A stretch of DNA of 64,000 bases, from contig CM035354.1 of NCBI GenBank assembly GCA_020137815.1, forward strand, positions 5,780,015 through 5,844,014, read 5' to 3'. A model generated the notes under the pieces. It did no database searches. It was given only the letters and a program-made list of their open reading frames with translations, and was not told the DNA's origin. Origin of the DNA: Hormiphora californensis. Lineage: Eukaryota; Ctenophora; Tentaculata; Cydippida; Pleurobrachiidae. Below are positions 44,271 through 54,969 of the stretch, piece by piece. Numbering within the stretch: position 1 is the first letter of the stretch; each line of letters begins with the position of its first letter. A program made the translations under genes and the position numbers.

Positions 44271-46975
44271 GGGTGTGCCAGTTGCCCCGACCTCTTCCGA
44301 TTTTTGCAGAAGTTTTTTTGGGAGTTGCTTTTGATAATGTAAACACAATTGTGAAGTTTGAAGCCAATCGGATGTAATTAACCGGTGGCACCTGGGCAAT
44401 AAAGGTTATAGCCACATGCGCGGGAAGTAGCACTTCCCAAACGGCTCCAAGATACTCCTACGGACTTTTTAACCACCTTAATCGAACCGCAATATAATGT
44501 TAATATACGATTTATGAAGAAATATATAGCCTAAAGTCAACCGTTTACAAGTTATTGGCCAAAAACCACATTACAATATATATCAAAATAGTTGCGCATA
44601 TATGACCAGATATGCCCAGATGTGCTAAACCGTTGAATATCTTGACCGGCAAATTGGGTTTTCGATATGAGCGTTTGTAGAGTTGCCTAAGACCCTCTCT
44701 GATTATGTTAGCACCATATGACCATGGTTCAGCCCGATCCACGCCCGTTTCCAACCATCTAATCGCTAGGGTAGTGAGAAAACCAGGATTTGGTCTATTT
44801 TATGAAGCTAAATATCAGATTTCCGGTATGAAACCCATCAAACTTCAATTATTTGAGGTCCCTCATCCACCATGTAGCTTGGCAGATGGTATTGGCCCTC
44901 TAGGCGGTTGTATTAGTTCTTGTGGACAAACTAGACAGGAAGGCAAGTGCCAAAACTCCTATAATTAGCCGGCACCCAAAAGTTGACCACTTCCTGGCTA
45001 TTCAAGTCAGCAAAAAGGACTAATACTGCCGCCTAAAGGGCCAATACCATCTGCCAAGCTACAAGGTGAATGAGGGACCTCAAATAATTGAAGTCTGATG
45101 GGTTTCATGCCGGAAATCTGATATTTAGCTCCATAAATAGACCAAATCCTGGTTTGCTCACTACCCTAGCGATTAGATGGTTGAAAACGGGCGTGGATCG
45201 GGCTGAATCATGGTCATTTGGTCCTAACCTAGTCAGAGAGGGTCTAAGGCAACTCTACAAACGCTCATATCGAAAACCCAATTTGCCGGTCAAGATATTC
45301 AACGGTTTAGCACATCTGGGCATATCTGGTCATATGTGCAACTATTTTGATATATTGTAATGTGGTTTTTGGCCAATAACTAGTAAACGGTTGACTTTAG
45401 GCTATATATTTCTTCATAAATCGTATACTAACATTATATTGCGGTTCGATTAAGGGTACGCTAACCAAAATTTTTTTTCGAGTGCAGGGAAATCTCTCAC
45501 CGCAGGGTTGTAGGCCATGCCAAGGAGACCTCAAATATGCAATTTTAGCCCTCAAGTCGAATTCATATTTTTGCTACAGCCGTTTTAAAATCGTCTTGAA
45601 AATTTCTGAAAAGACGTTTTTGACACCCTAAAAATACATTTTCAGGGCTAGAAGCTTAAAATTATGGGGATTTGAAGGGGATAGGAAGGTTTATCGACAC
45701 AAAAATTTTTATTAAAATCGGTGATGATTTTCGGTCGTGAGATTGATTTACTTTTTTCCCTCTTAAAGGCCCTATTTAGCAAAGTTCCGAAAGTTTGTGA
45801 AGGCTGTAAATTGGTGAAAAGTTGCGTCTAACGATTATCTAAGTGGCCACAAATTTTTGGCGTGTCCTTATTTGAGACAAGTTGTACAGAGCTTTTTTTG
45901 TGAAAGCCGTTTTTTTAGAAATAAAGAAATAGCCTGTATCTCAAAAACGACTGATTTTAGAGACCTGAGACCAAGCTTAAACGATTCAGAAGGTCCGATT
46001 TTGGGGGGGTCTTCTGAGAGACATTTTTCTCCTACTTCAACGGTTTTCGCTGTAATTGCGAAAAAGGATTTAGCAAGAAGGTGGAAAAGCAGCACGAAGC
46101 AGGCTGTCGGAACTCCTCTTTTGCCCTTTTCAAAGGATTTGTTTTTCGCAATTACAGCGAAAACCGTTGAAGTAGGAGAAAAATGTCTCTCAGAAGACCC
46201 CCCCAAAATCGGACCTTCTGAATCGTTTAAGCTTGGTCTCAGGTCTCTAAAATCAGTCGTTTTTGAGATACAGGCTATTTCTTTATTTCTAAAAAAACGG
46301 CTTTCACAAAAAAAGCTCTGTACAACTTGTCTCAAATAAGGACACGCCAAAAATTTGTGGCCACTTAGATAATCGTTAGACGCAACTTTTCACCAATTTA
46401 CAGCCTTCACAAACTTTCGGAACTTTGCTAAATAGGGCCTTTAAGAGGGAAAAAAGTAAATCAATCTCACGACCGAAAATCATCACCGATTTTAATAAAA
46501 ATTTTTGTGTCGATAAACCTTCCTATCCCCTTCAAATCCCCATAATTTTAAGCTTCTAGCCCTGAAAATGTATTTTTAGGGTGTCAAAAACGTCTTTTCA
46601 GAAATTTTCAAGACGATTTTAAAACGGCTGTAGCAAAAATATGAATTCGACTTGAGGGCTAAAATTGCATATTTGAGGCCTCCTTGGCATGGCCTACAAC
46701 CCTGCGGTGAGAGATTTCCCTGCACTCGAAAAAAAATTTTGGTTAGCGTACCCTTAAGGTGGTTAAAAAGTCCGTAGGAGTATCTTGGAGCCGTTTGGGA
46801 AGTGCTACTTCCCGCGCATGTGGCTATAACCTTTATAGCCACGGTGCCACCGGTTAACTACATCCGATTGGCTTCAAACTTCACAATTGTGTTTATATTA
46901 TCAAAAGTAACTCCCAAAAAAACTTCTGCAAAAATCGGATGAGTTTGAAAATTTCATGGGGCAACTGGCACACCC
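44271..46975. mobile_element. Palindromic TA-flanked element interrupted by a second palindrome
   Basis: Ends GGGTGTGCCAGTTGCCCC and its complement, with TA on both sides (44269-44270, 46976-46977). Without the inner insertion it is about 1.73 kb of two complementary arms meeting around 46060-46150. The arms differ slightly near the ends (left 44289-44299 against right 46940-46958). Two mirror-image 160-codon frames (45857-46339 plus, 45868-46350 minus) are by-products of the palindrome. Confidence 0.85.
44482..45449. mobile_element. 968-bp palindromic element inserted at TTAA
   Basis: Ends TCGAACCGCAATATAATGTT and its complement, arms meeting near 44965, flanked by TTAA at 44478-44481 and 45450-45453. 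The opposite arm of the host palindrome keeps the uninterrupted site at 46754-46757 (CCCTTAAGGTGG). This shows exactly what was duplicated. A TTAA target is typical of piggyBac and Kolobok groups. Non-autonomous. Confidence 0.9.
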
Positions 46976-46977
46976 TA

Positions 46978-47781
46978 GCTTGGAACTGAGTAAAATGGGG
47001 AGTTCGAAGATAAAAAAGAAAGAGAGCTGAGAGAGGGAGAGGAAGAGAGTGAACAATGAAAAAGAATAATTGCATTATGTATCATATTGTTGTGTTTTAC
47101 AGCCCCCTCTATTAGTCTCCTAAATCGTAATCATATTGTTATGTTATGGCGTATATTGAGATCGAGGCCCCAATGCGGCGCCCTGGTAACTTCCACAGTT
47201 TTTAAACCCGTTGGCCGTTACTCCTTTTTGCAAAGCCAATAAGAATCTATAACATACAGAACACAGTGCAGTCAAGCAGCATGTGCTGCCATGTAAAACA
47301 TACCTGAGAGATGGAGAGAGAGTTACTGAGAGAGCTAGAGAGATGTTTTAACGTATCTCCTCCACAACATCATGTCCGGCACATGACCCTTCCTCTCTCA
47401 AGTGTGCAGATGAAGAGACTAGATAAAACTAGCTAGAAACGGTTACAGGAGAAAGGGACACGATATTAATTGGGGGTAAAGCAGAAGGTTGGGACCAGTA
47501 GACGAGAGAGAAAACAAAATATTTCTATGCCATCGAAAAAGTTAATACAAGATATTTCATATAGTCACGCAAACGAAGACTCTGCTAAGAGTCAAATAGA
47601 CACTATAACGCCAATCTAGCCAATAGTTATACAACTCTCCCTCTCTCTGACCAACTGGTGGTAGCCGTTGCTTTCTCACGACAACCCAGCCGGGTATTTC
47701 CAAGAGAGTGTCTAGATTTACAAACCCAAAGTTCATGCCCAATCCTCCAGGGACAATGGACATGCGACCATCACGTGTTAA
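46978..47781. other. Intergenic / 3' region of ADRM1
   Basis: A short open frame at 47557-47763 on the minus strand has no recognisable features and probably lies in the ADRM1 3' UTR. Nothing else seen. Confidence 0.5.
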
Positions 47782-48693
47782 CTAATCCAGCGCCATGTCC
47801 TCCTGCACATCACCTTTAGCGGGGGTAGTTGCCTCAGCTACAGCCTTCACAAAAGCCTCAAAGTCACCTCCAGCGGCAGCATTCCCAGCGCTGTCCGTGA
47901 ACCCCAGACTCTTCATGACGGGTCCCAGTTGTCCTGATTTGAAAGCAGTTGAGAACAGCTGTAGGCCCTGTTGGAACTGGGGAGAGTTAAGGGTCTGCCG
48001 CAGAGCCTCCTTGTTTCCCTTCAACTGGTCCGGGAGGTGTTGTTCTAGTTTTGAGACGGTATCAGGGCATTTCAGGAGGGTATCAACCACATCTTTAGTG
48101 ATGACATTGGCGGGGGTAACAGATTCCTTCTGCTGTCCACTGCTAACAGCATCCAGCATCTCCTGGAGTTTCACACTGCTCAATCCTCCAGCTGCCCCAC
48201 TGGCCGTGGTTGCTGGGGTGGTACCCGCAGGGGTTGTAGTAGCTGGTTTCGCCTCCGTGGTCCGGGATGTAACGGGAGTCTCAGGTGCTGCGGCAGGTGC
48301 AACTGGTCCATTAAGAAGCTCGTTCACCTTCTTGCAGTTCGCCTTGTCCTTTTCATCATTAGCGTCCTGCATCCAGCAGAAGAACCTCCTGCTGGAGCTC
48401 CTGAACTTCATCAGGTACACCCGTCCTGTGGTGCACTGGGAGACACGAGAGAAATCAGCATCGTCAGGGAAGATGATCAGATCATCAACGAGCTCCCCAC
48501 TTGTCCTGTCTTTCCAGCAGAAGTGAGTCAGACCATCCTCGGATTTGTAGATGTAGACAGTGCCCTTACGGGTGTCAGGGTGCACCATTTTACCCTTCTG
48601 GGTCATCTTACCCGCCTTGAACTCAATGAGATTCTTAGAGGGGGTGGAGGTGTGGGTGCTGGGTTGGAGGCCACCGAACAGGGGAAGTGCCAT
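47782..48693 (-). CDS. ADRM1: Proteasomal ubiquitin receptor ADRM1 / Rpn13
   Basis: 303 residues in one intact exon. The N-terminal Pru domain (about 18-130) reads LIEFKAGKMTQKG, THFCWKDRTSG, DLIIFPDDADF and RFFCWMQDAN, the signature surface that binds ubiquitin and Rpn2 on the 19S base. A Pro/Thr/Ala linker (about 130-175) follows. The C-terminal DEUBAD domain (about 175-285; LQEMLDAV, PDTVSKLEQHLP, NSPQFQQGLQ) recruits and activates the deubiquitinase UCH37. The tail EDMALD closely matches the usual family C-terminus. It is shorter than human (about 407) because of a short linker. An acceptor CTCTAG lies 16 nt before the ATG. Confidence 0.96.
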   Translation of the reverse strand: MALPLFGGLQPSTHTSTPSKNLIEFKAGKMTQKGKMVHPDTRKGTVYIYKSEDGLTHFCWKDRTSGELVDDLIIFPDDADFSRVSQCTTGRVYLMKFRSSSRRFFCWMQDANDEKDKANCKKVNELLNGPVAPAAAPETPVTSRTTEAKPATTTPAGTTPATTASGAAGGLSSVKLQEMLDAVSSGQQKESVTPANVITKDVVDTLLKCPDTVSKLEQHLPDQLKGNKEALRQTLNSPQFQQGLQLFSTAFKSGQLGPVMKSLGFTDSAGNAAAGGDFEAFVKAVAEATTPAKGDVQEDMALD

Positions 48694-48901
48694 GATGTAG
48701 TACTTGTATCTAGAGATAGAGATAGAGAAGGGAATTAGGAAGGATCTAGACTCTAGAGATAGAGGAGTGAATTAGGAAGGTGTGGGCAATTAAAACACAG
48801 GTTGAGAAATTGGGAAATCAAAAAAACTACTGTTATGATTCAAGTACACAGGTAAATTGATTGGACAACTTTCTATCCAAAACAATTACGTTTCTCTTCT
48901 G

Positions 48902-48977
48902 TTGGGTAATTATTGCCTTGCTCGACCCTGTCTCAAAAGGGTTTGAACAAAACAAGATAATTACATAATTGGGTAAT
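48902..48977. mobile_element. Second copy of the short SINE-like insert
   Basis: TTGGGTAAT at 48902-48910 and 48969-48977 flanks a 58-bp insert containing TTGCCTTGCTCGACCCTGTC, the core also found at 13898-13916. Confidence 0.45.
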
Positions 48978-49274
48978 ACCTCGTAATTAACGCAGCTCAA
49001 TACTAAAACATTGCAAGTTGATGAGAGAATATAACTTCCTATATATTTGATAAACCACGGATAATTTATCAGACACAGACACACACAGACACACACATGG
49101 TATAGAAAACAAGTGATTAGAGCACGGCTCTGTCAGTAACAGGTATATTGGTCCCGGGTTGGCGGGGTACATCACACACACAAACACAAACTAAATAACA
49201 AAAACTAAAGATATGCAGATGTTACACAACGCGTTCATAAAAACTTATACATAATTAACATGCATTACAATCCC

Positions 49275-50435
49275 CTATACGTTTTGTAACCTGCCCGCCC
49301 TGAACCCTGCCGTATGGATCTCGGACCCCTCACTATCACTGACCTCCAACATTACTCCAGCAGGCGAGACGCCTCCCTGATCTACCTCACCCATCTCCTC
49401 CCTTATCTCATTAGAGGATATCCTCTTCCTCAGCAACACATTGATATCCTCCTGTCTCACAATGGATCGCCGCTGGGGCCGCTGGTCCTCTAGTGTGCCA
49501 GACAGGTCCGGTAGGGCAATACCAAAGGGCCGCCGGGTGGCAGTGTCAAGAGAGTTCGTTAGGGAGTAACATAGCATCATCACCTCAGGGTAAACCTCAT
49601 ATTCTGCACGTTGTAACACACACTCCAGTGCTATCTTCCCCGCTGTACAATGTCCGTTAAAGATACAGTGTTGGATACCTTGTACTAGGGACGTGAGGAG
49701 GGCCCTGTTTAGGCTAAATCGATCCTTGCACGGCTCCCATTTACACGATATTGCAACTGAGGGAGTGAGAGAGGGTGTCCCACTGACAGACAACCAAATG
49801 CACAACCTGAGAAAACGTTCCAAACTAACTGGACTTGCATCTTTTATCAGATGTACATATTTCTCACACAGAATGGCGAGGACAGATAGGCGATTAGAAG
49901 CTGTTATCTCGGAAAACGATTCACCGTAACCCCTATCGTTATGTATGGGCTCCATGTTAAATCCACGTGCTAGATTGGCTTCTGTCAGACCCCCTGAACA
50001 GTGCATTTTAGCAGGATTATGATACACGCTAGCCACATGGATGGTGGGCATTCTAAAACCCATACTGGATGAGGATATTTCCAATAGATTTGTTGCTAGG
50101 TGAGATAGAATGGTTGCAGATTCGCTGGGTTCGTCAGATCGCAATGATGAGAGGTAAAGCCAAATTGTCGTTGGTATACATTGCAATGCTAGCTTCAATG
50201 ATTGTTCAGTGTTCTCTTTCACTAGTGAAAACAGAAGGGGATACAGGATTTTGAGACATTTCTTGTTGGTGTCAGTCAACTTGAGGAGGTTGGACAGTAC
50301 CTCTGGATCTTCTGATAGTTCCTCTGAAACTTTATCACCGTTATGGAGTTGTTCCAGAACTTCAACACCGTTTTCAATACTGTTATTGTTCGACTGCTCC
50401 TCAATTAGCCCCCTCAACTCTCCTATACTGAGCAT
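49275..50435 (-). CDS. FAM126/HYCC: Hyccin (FAM126) family, PI4KIIIalpha complex subunit
   Basis: About 386 residues from the ATG at 50435 (LSIGELRGLIEEQ); the frame stays open 20 or so codons upstream without another ATG. Recognisable hyccin blocks are IPTTIWLYLSSL, MPTIHVASVYHNPAKM, ITASNRLSVLAILCEKYV, LCIWLSVSGTPSL, LLTSLVQGIQHCIFNGHC and CVLQRAEYEVYPEVMM. Known members stabilise TTC7 and PI4KA at the plasma membrane, supporting PI4P supply. The Ser/Arg-rich tail (QRRSIVRQEDINVLLRKR) is typical of the region after the helical domain. One intact exon and a slightly short C-terminus relative to vertebrates. Confidence 0.85.
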   Translation of the reverse strand: MLSIGELRGLIEEQSNNNSIENGVEVLEQLHNGDKVSEELSEDPEVLSNLLKLTDTNKKCLKILYPLLFSLVKENTEQSLKLALQCIPTTIWLYLSSLRSDEPSESATILSHLATNLLEISSSSMGFRMPTIHVASVYHNPAKMHCSGGLTEANLARGFNMEPIHNDRGYGESFSEITASNRLSVLAILCEKYVHLIKDASPVSLERFLRLCIWLSVSGTPSLTPSVAISCKWEPCKDRFSLNRALLTSLVQGIQHCIFNGHCTAGKIALECVLQRAEYEVYPEVMMLCYSLTNSLDTATRRPFGIALPDLSGTLEDQRPQRRSIVRQEDINVLLRKRISSNEIREEMGEVDQGGVSPAGVMLEVSDSEGSEIHTAGFRAGRLQNV

Positions 50436-50459
50436 TCCCGAGTTTTCCAATCTTACTTC

Positions 50460-51405
50460 ATGATGATTTCAGTTCCCTAAGAAGGTAATTGGTCGATATT
50501 AACAAGATTATAAACGTTTTAGAATTGCCAAATACAATTACCAAGACTATGAAACGCAAATTAAAAAGATCATCATGTATGATGTCGGTGTTGATACTTA
50601 ATTCATAATTGTGTCTCCTGCTATCATACTGTAGTGAGCCTCTTGTGTACTGCAGTATACTGGAGGCTCAAGAAGGACTTAGTACTGTTTAAAAGCTATC
50701 AATCTAAACGGATATCAGCACTGCTACATTTGAATTTATCGACTTGTTTTATTTCATTACGATCGGGGTGTTTTGGGCCTGCCGAAAAGTACCAACTGGC
50801 AACTACCATGCAAAATTTTTGGTAGATTATCGGAGCCGGGAGGTGTGGAAATTTTAAGGTTGGGAATTTATAAATTTTCGAAAATGAAATTAATTTTATG
50901 TAATGTAATGTAATGTAATGTAAATTATGCACTTAATATCCCACTCAATAGTGAATATATACCCGGAAAAATGGTGCCAACGCACTCTCTAAAGTATCAC
51001 TTTCTCAAGTGGATTACATTGTCTTTCTGAACTTAACGAAATGTTGCTCGCAACAACCGGAGCAACTTCAAAACACAACTTATTAAAAAACACTAAAAAA
51101 GAATAAATTAAATTGTTAATAAATTAGCCCCCGATCATACAAAAGTCCAGAACGCTTGATTTGGTATCAGTAAGGGGCCCTTACTAAGGGCGCCTGTGCA
51201 TCGTCGGCACGGATTAGTGTTTCATTCGTCAAATATCGGGTCTCTCGTTCGCACTCCCATAACCAGTACCACTCCCTGCAGGGAGGGTGGGTGGTGAGAA
51301 AATGCCGATTTTCAGAACAAATACGTACCAAAGGTAGTAATGTGTTTAGTAGCTGTCCAGGGAGGGAAGATCCGGTGTGATAAAGTGGAAGGATGTGGAG
51401 ACACG
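50460..51405. other. Intergenic, no gene seen
   Basis: It contains a pentanucleotide run (TAATG)n at 50899-50923 and otherwise unremarkable AT-rich sequence. Confidence 0.5.
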
Positions 51406-51990
51406 AATCCGGATGGGATGCAGAAGGGAGGGTGCAAAAGCAGGAACCAAGGAGGGAGGGGGTGTAGAACCAGGTACCAAGGAGGGAGAGGGTATGGAAA
51501 CAGGTACCCAGAAGGAGGGTTCAGACACAGGGACCGAAGAGGGAGGGCGCAGAAGTAGGTACCCAGAAGGGAGGGTACAGAATCAGGACCCATGGGGAAG
51601 GGTGTAGAGGGCGGACCTAGGAGGGAGACTGGAGAGGTGTGGAAGCAGGACCCAGGAAGCAGGACCCAGGAGGGAGGGTGCAGGAACAGGTACCAAGGAG
51701 GACGGGGTGTAGAAGCAGGTACCGAGAAGGGAGGGTGCAGAAGCAGGTTCCAGGAGGGAAGATGAAGTAGCAAGTTCAAGGATGCGGAGGGAAGCCTTAG
51801 GTGGAGGTACTTATGGTCAAAAGAGATCCAGGGAGAGGTGCTGAAAAGGAGTTGCCCAAGATAAGGTGCAGAAGGAAGTGCCCAACGGTACAGTCAAGGG
51901 AGGATACAGAAGGAGGTGTACAGAATGGAGTGTAGAAAGGGGGGCACCAGGGCCGGGGGGGGGGTGTCCAGTAGGAGGGAACTAGGAGCT
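51406..51990. repeat. G-rich minisatellite, degenerate 30-36 bp units
   Basis: Around 15 imperfect units built on AGGGAGGGTGCAGAAGCAGG and GTACCAAGGAGG words, purine-rich on the plus strand. Pro/Leu-rich frames on the minus strand are artefacts of the repeat. Confidence 0.85.
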
Positions 51991-52068
51991 GGGGCATAGA
52001 CTGCAGAAGAGAGGGACCCACGGGTGTCTTGAGGCGGTGGTCGCAGAGCTGGTTGTGATTGAAACAGA

Positions 52069-54946
52069 TTAGATCACGGAGTATGAGCCTCCATAGGTCT
52101 TCACAAAGAGATAGGTCTTCAGTTGCTTTTTGAAGAGATTAACAGTTTCCAGTTGCCGGATTTTTCTTGGCAGATTGTTCCAAATAACTGGACCAGCAAT
52201 GGAAATTCCTCGTTCAGTGATTTTATGTCGCAGCTTTAGGTCACCATGAATCTTTTCCTCTAGCAAGGTTTTGTCGTTATTTGCACGAAGATTGACAGAT
52301 TTTGGTCGACGTTTTTGGATCTCATTGGTTAAATAGTCAGGTGCATAACCATGAACAACTTGGTGCATCAACAGACAGACCTTAAAGTGAATCCTAGCTT
52401 CAACTGGCAGAAAATGTAGCCATCGCCTGAGAGCCGTAACCCCTCTTCGCTTCTTCCATCCGAATATATACCTTGTAGCTGAATTTTGGATCTTCTGTAG
52501 TCTATTGAGTTGCTTTGCCGAAATTCCATTAAGAAGCGAATTACAGAAGTCAAGCTTGGAATGTATGAACACATTTACCATCCTTATCTTAGACTGCCAG
52601 TTCAGCATATCTCCTATCCTCCAAAAGTTGGTAAGGTAGCCCATGCATCCACGGACAACGTGAGATACGTGTTTCTCCATGCTAAGTTTTTCATCAAAGA
52701 CCACCCCAAGATTTCTCGCCGACTCAACTGTGTCAGTCGGTGTTCCAAAGACAGTAAGTTTGGGTGGGCTTGGTTCACGATCATATGCTGATCTTACTAC
52801 CATCACTTCTGTTTTTCCTGAGTTTAGCATAAGGCGGTTTTTAGCCATCCATTTTTGTATGTCAAGTAGGCATCTGTTAATTTTTTCCTCGGTTGCAGCA
52901 AGCTCAGCATTCTTGAAAGAGCAGTAAAGCTGACTGTCATCAGCATACAGATGTAGCTTCATACCATGCAACTGGACAATCTGCTCCAACTCCTTGGTGT
53001 ACATTATGAACAGTATAGGACCAAGAATACTACCCTGTGGTACACCAATAGTTACTTCTCGGGGCGTTGAGGATGCACTACCTATCTTCACAGACGATGA
53101 TCTTCCTGTGAGGTACGATCTGAACCACTCCAGTGCTTTACCACCAATCCCATAGGTGTTACGAAGTTTCCTGAGTAGCCTTTCGTGGTCAATAGTATCA
53201 AACGCAGCGCTCAAGTCAAGCAACAAGAGCACTGCCTTAGAGTTATCATCTGTGAGGAGTAGCAAGTCATCAAGTATCTTTACAGTTGTGGTCTCAACAC
53301 TATGACCCTTCCTATATGCTGATTGGAATCTACCTAGAAGGTTGTTTGTCTCCAGGTATCCTGTCAGCTGAAGGGAGACAGCCTTTTCTATCACTTTTGA
53401 GATGAAACTTAAATTAGATACCGGTCGATAGTTTTTCAGATCTTCTTTATCACCTTGCTTTAGTTTAAAAGACGGTCTGACTTGAGCGACTTTAAGATTA
53501 GACGGAAAAACTCCACTGGCGAGACTGGTATTGACAATGTGGGACACCATCTCTATCAGCTCAGGTAGGAGGTTCGATATCATCGAGGTTGGGATCGGAT
53601 CCAAGTCACAATGCTTATGCGCCATAGAACGGATAAGTTTGACAAGTTCCTCGTCTGTTAGTTTCTGGAACTCTTCAAATTTGCACTTTAGTACAGGATC
53701 GGGGATTTCAGGAGCAGGACCTAACCGTTCAGCCTCTATCTCAATCTTCTCATAGATGTCGTCCACCTTCTTTTTAAAGTAGTCAGCAAAAGCCTCAGCC
53801 AGCTCTGCATCTTCCAACCCGCTAGGTTTCTCTGTCGGATTCTTAGTCCTCCCCAGAATAAAGTTCGTAAGACGAAAAAAGGGCTGCAGCATTGTTCTTG
53901 GATTCACTAATCTTCTTGTGGTAGAAATCACGCCTTGCAGTCTTGATAGTAGCAGTGGCTTCTACGTTCGCTTTTTTCAGTTCATAAAGAGCTGTCAAAA
54001 TATCACCGGACCGTTTCTTCACAACCATAAGCATCCTTTCTGCTTTCCTTCTCTTTCGCTTGGCGACTTGACACGTCAGCCTGTACCAAACAGGCCTTTC
54101 CTTCTGTGAAACCAGCCTGGGAACTTCAGGGGCCTCTTCGTCAAGAAACTTACGCAGTTCGCTGTTGTATAAGTCTATACACTCTTCTAAAGACAGTGTT
54201 AGATCAATACCGACCAAATCAGATTGATTTATCCTCTCCACAAATGAGTCTATGTCCAAATCCTTGAAGGACCTGGTTATAACGACCTTCGGTTCCTTCT
54301 CGTGAGGTTGTATACCAAGATGATAGCGAAAACTCACTAAATAGTGATCAGGTAAGTAAACTTTCTCCTCAGACACAATGTTGGTTACTCCGGGTGATTC
54401 AGGTGAAGCACGTGATATAACAAGATCGAGAGTTCCCCCTTTATTGTGAGTTGGGGACTTAACCACTTGTTTCCAGCCATGGTCTTCAAGTATTCCTAAG
54501 AAGTCTGTAGAAAGTTTGTCATTTGATCGCTCAACGTGAACGTTAAAATCACCAACCAAAAGGGATCCTTTTCGTTCAGTGAAGCCATGGAGAAAGTCCT
54601 CCCACTCATCCAAGAACACTGAATTTCTTCGCCTGGTCGGTGAGCTGTAGACTACAGCTAAAACTGTTTTCTGGAGATGCTTCCCACTAATTGTTGCCTC
54701 TAGGTATTCAATCGAGTTATAGTGCTTGCTTTTCCCTCGAGCAGTGACATTAAGATCCTCTTTGTGCATAATTGCCACTCCACCTCCTTTCCTTCCATAA
54801 CCCCGACTTTTACTAAGGAGAGTGTATCCGAACTCCTTCATCAGTGCCCTAATAGCACTCTCATCTTCTTTGAGCCAAGTCTCTGTAAGACAAACTACAT
54901 CCAACCTCTGGTCACGAGCGGCCTCAATAACATCAAAGACTCTCAT
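52069..54946 (-). CDS. LINE-A ORF2: endonuclease-reverse transcriptase
   Basis: About 958 residues if one extra T in a T6 run at 53881-53886 is discounted. The APE-type endonuclease (residues 1 to about 230) shows CLTETWL, GDFNVH, TLDLVIS and PDHYLVSF. Reverse transcriptase motifs include NYRPVSNLSFISKVIEK, LLLDLSAAFDTIDH, GVPQGSILGPILF and LYADDSQLY (intact catalytic YADD). The C-terminus resembles the CR1/L2 group. The frame overlaps the end of ORF1: the ORF1 stop lies about 25 nt before this ATG. Apart from the T-run the copy is intact, so it may be recently active. Confidence 0.85.
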
Positions 54947-54969
54947 CTGGCTTGTCAGCGAGCAACAGT

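Noticed and set aside
45857-46350. Two nearly identical 160-codon frames on opposite strands
   Set aside because: They are mirror images produced by the palindromic transposon arms, not a duplicated gene.
47557-47763. 68-codon minus-strand frame downstream of ADRM1
   Set aside because: No family features; it most likely lies in the 3' untranslated region.
49100-49170. Sequence resembling a tRNA-derived SINE (GTGATTAGAGCACGG and GGTCCCGGGTTGG)
   Set aside because: No cloverleaf stems or complete B box could be confirmed by eye, so it is not called as a tRNA gene.
51312-51779. Pro/Leu-rich 155-codon frame on the minus strand
   Set aside because: It is a by-product of the G-rich minisatellite units.
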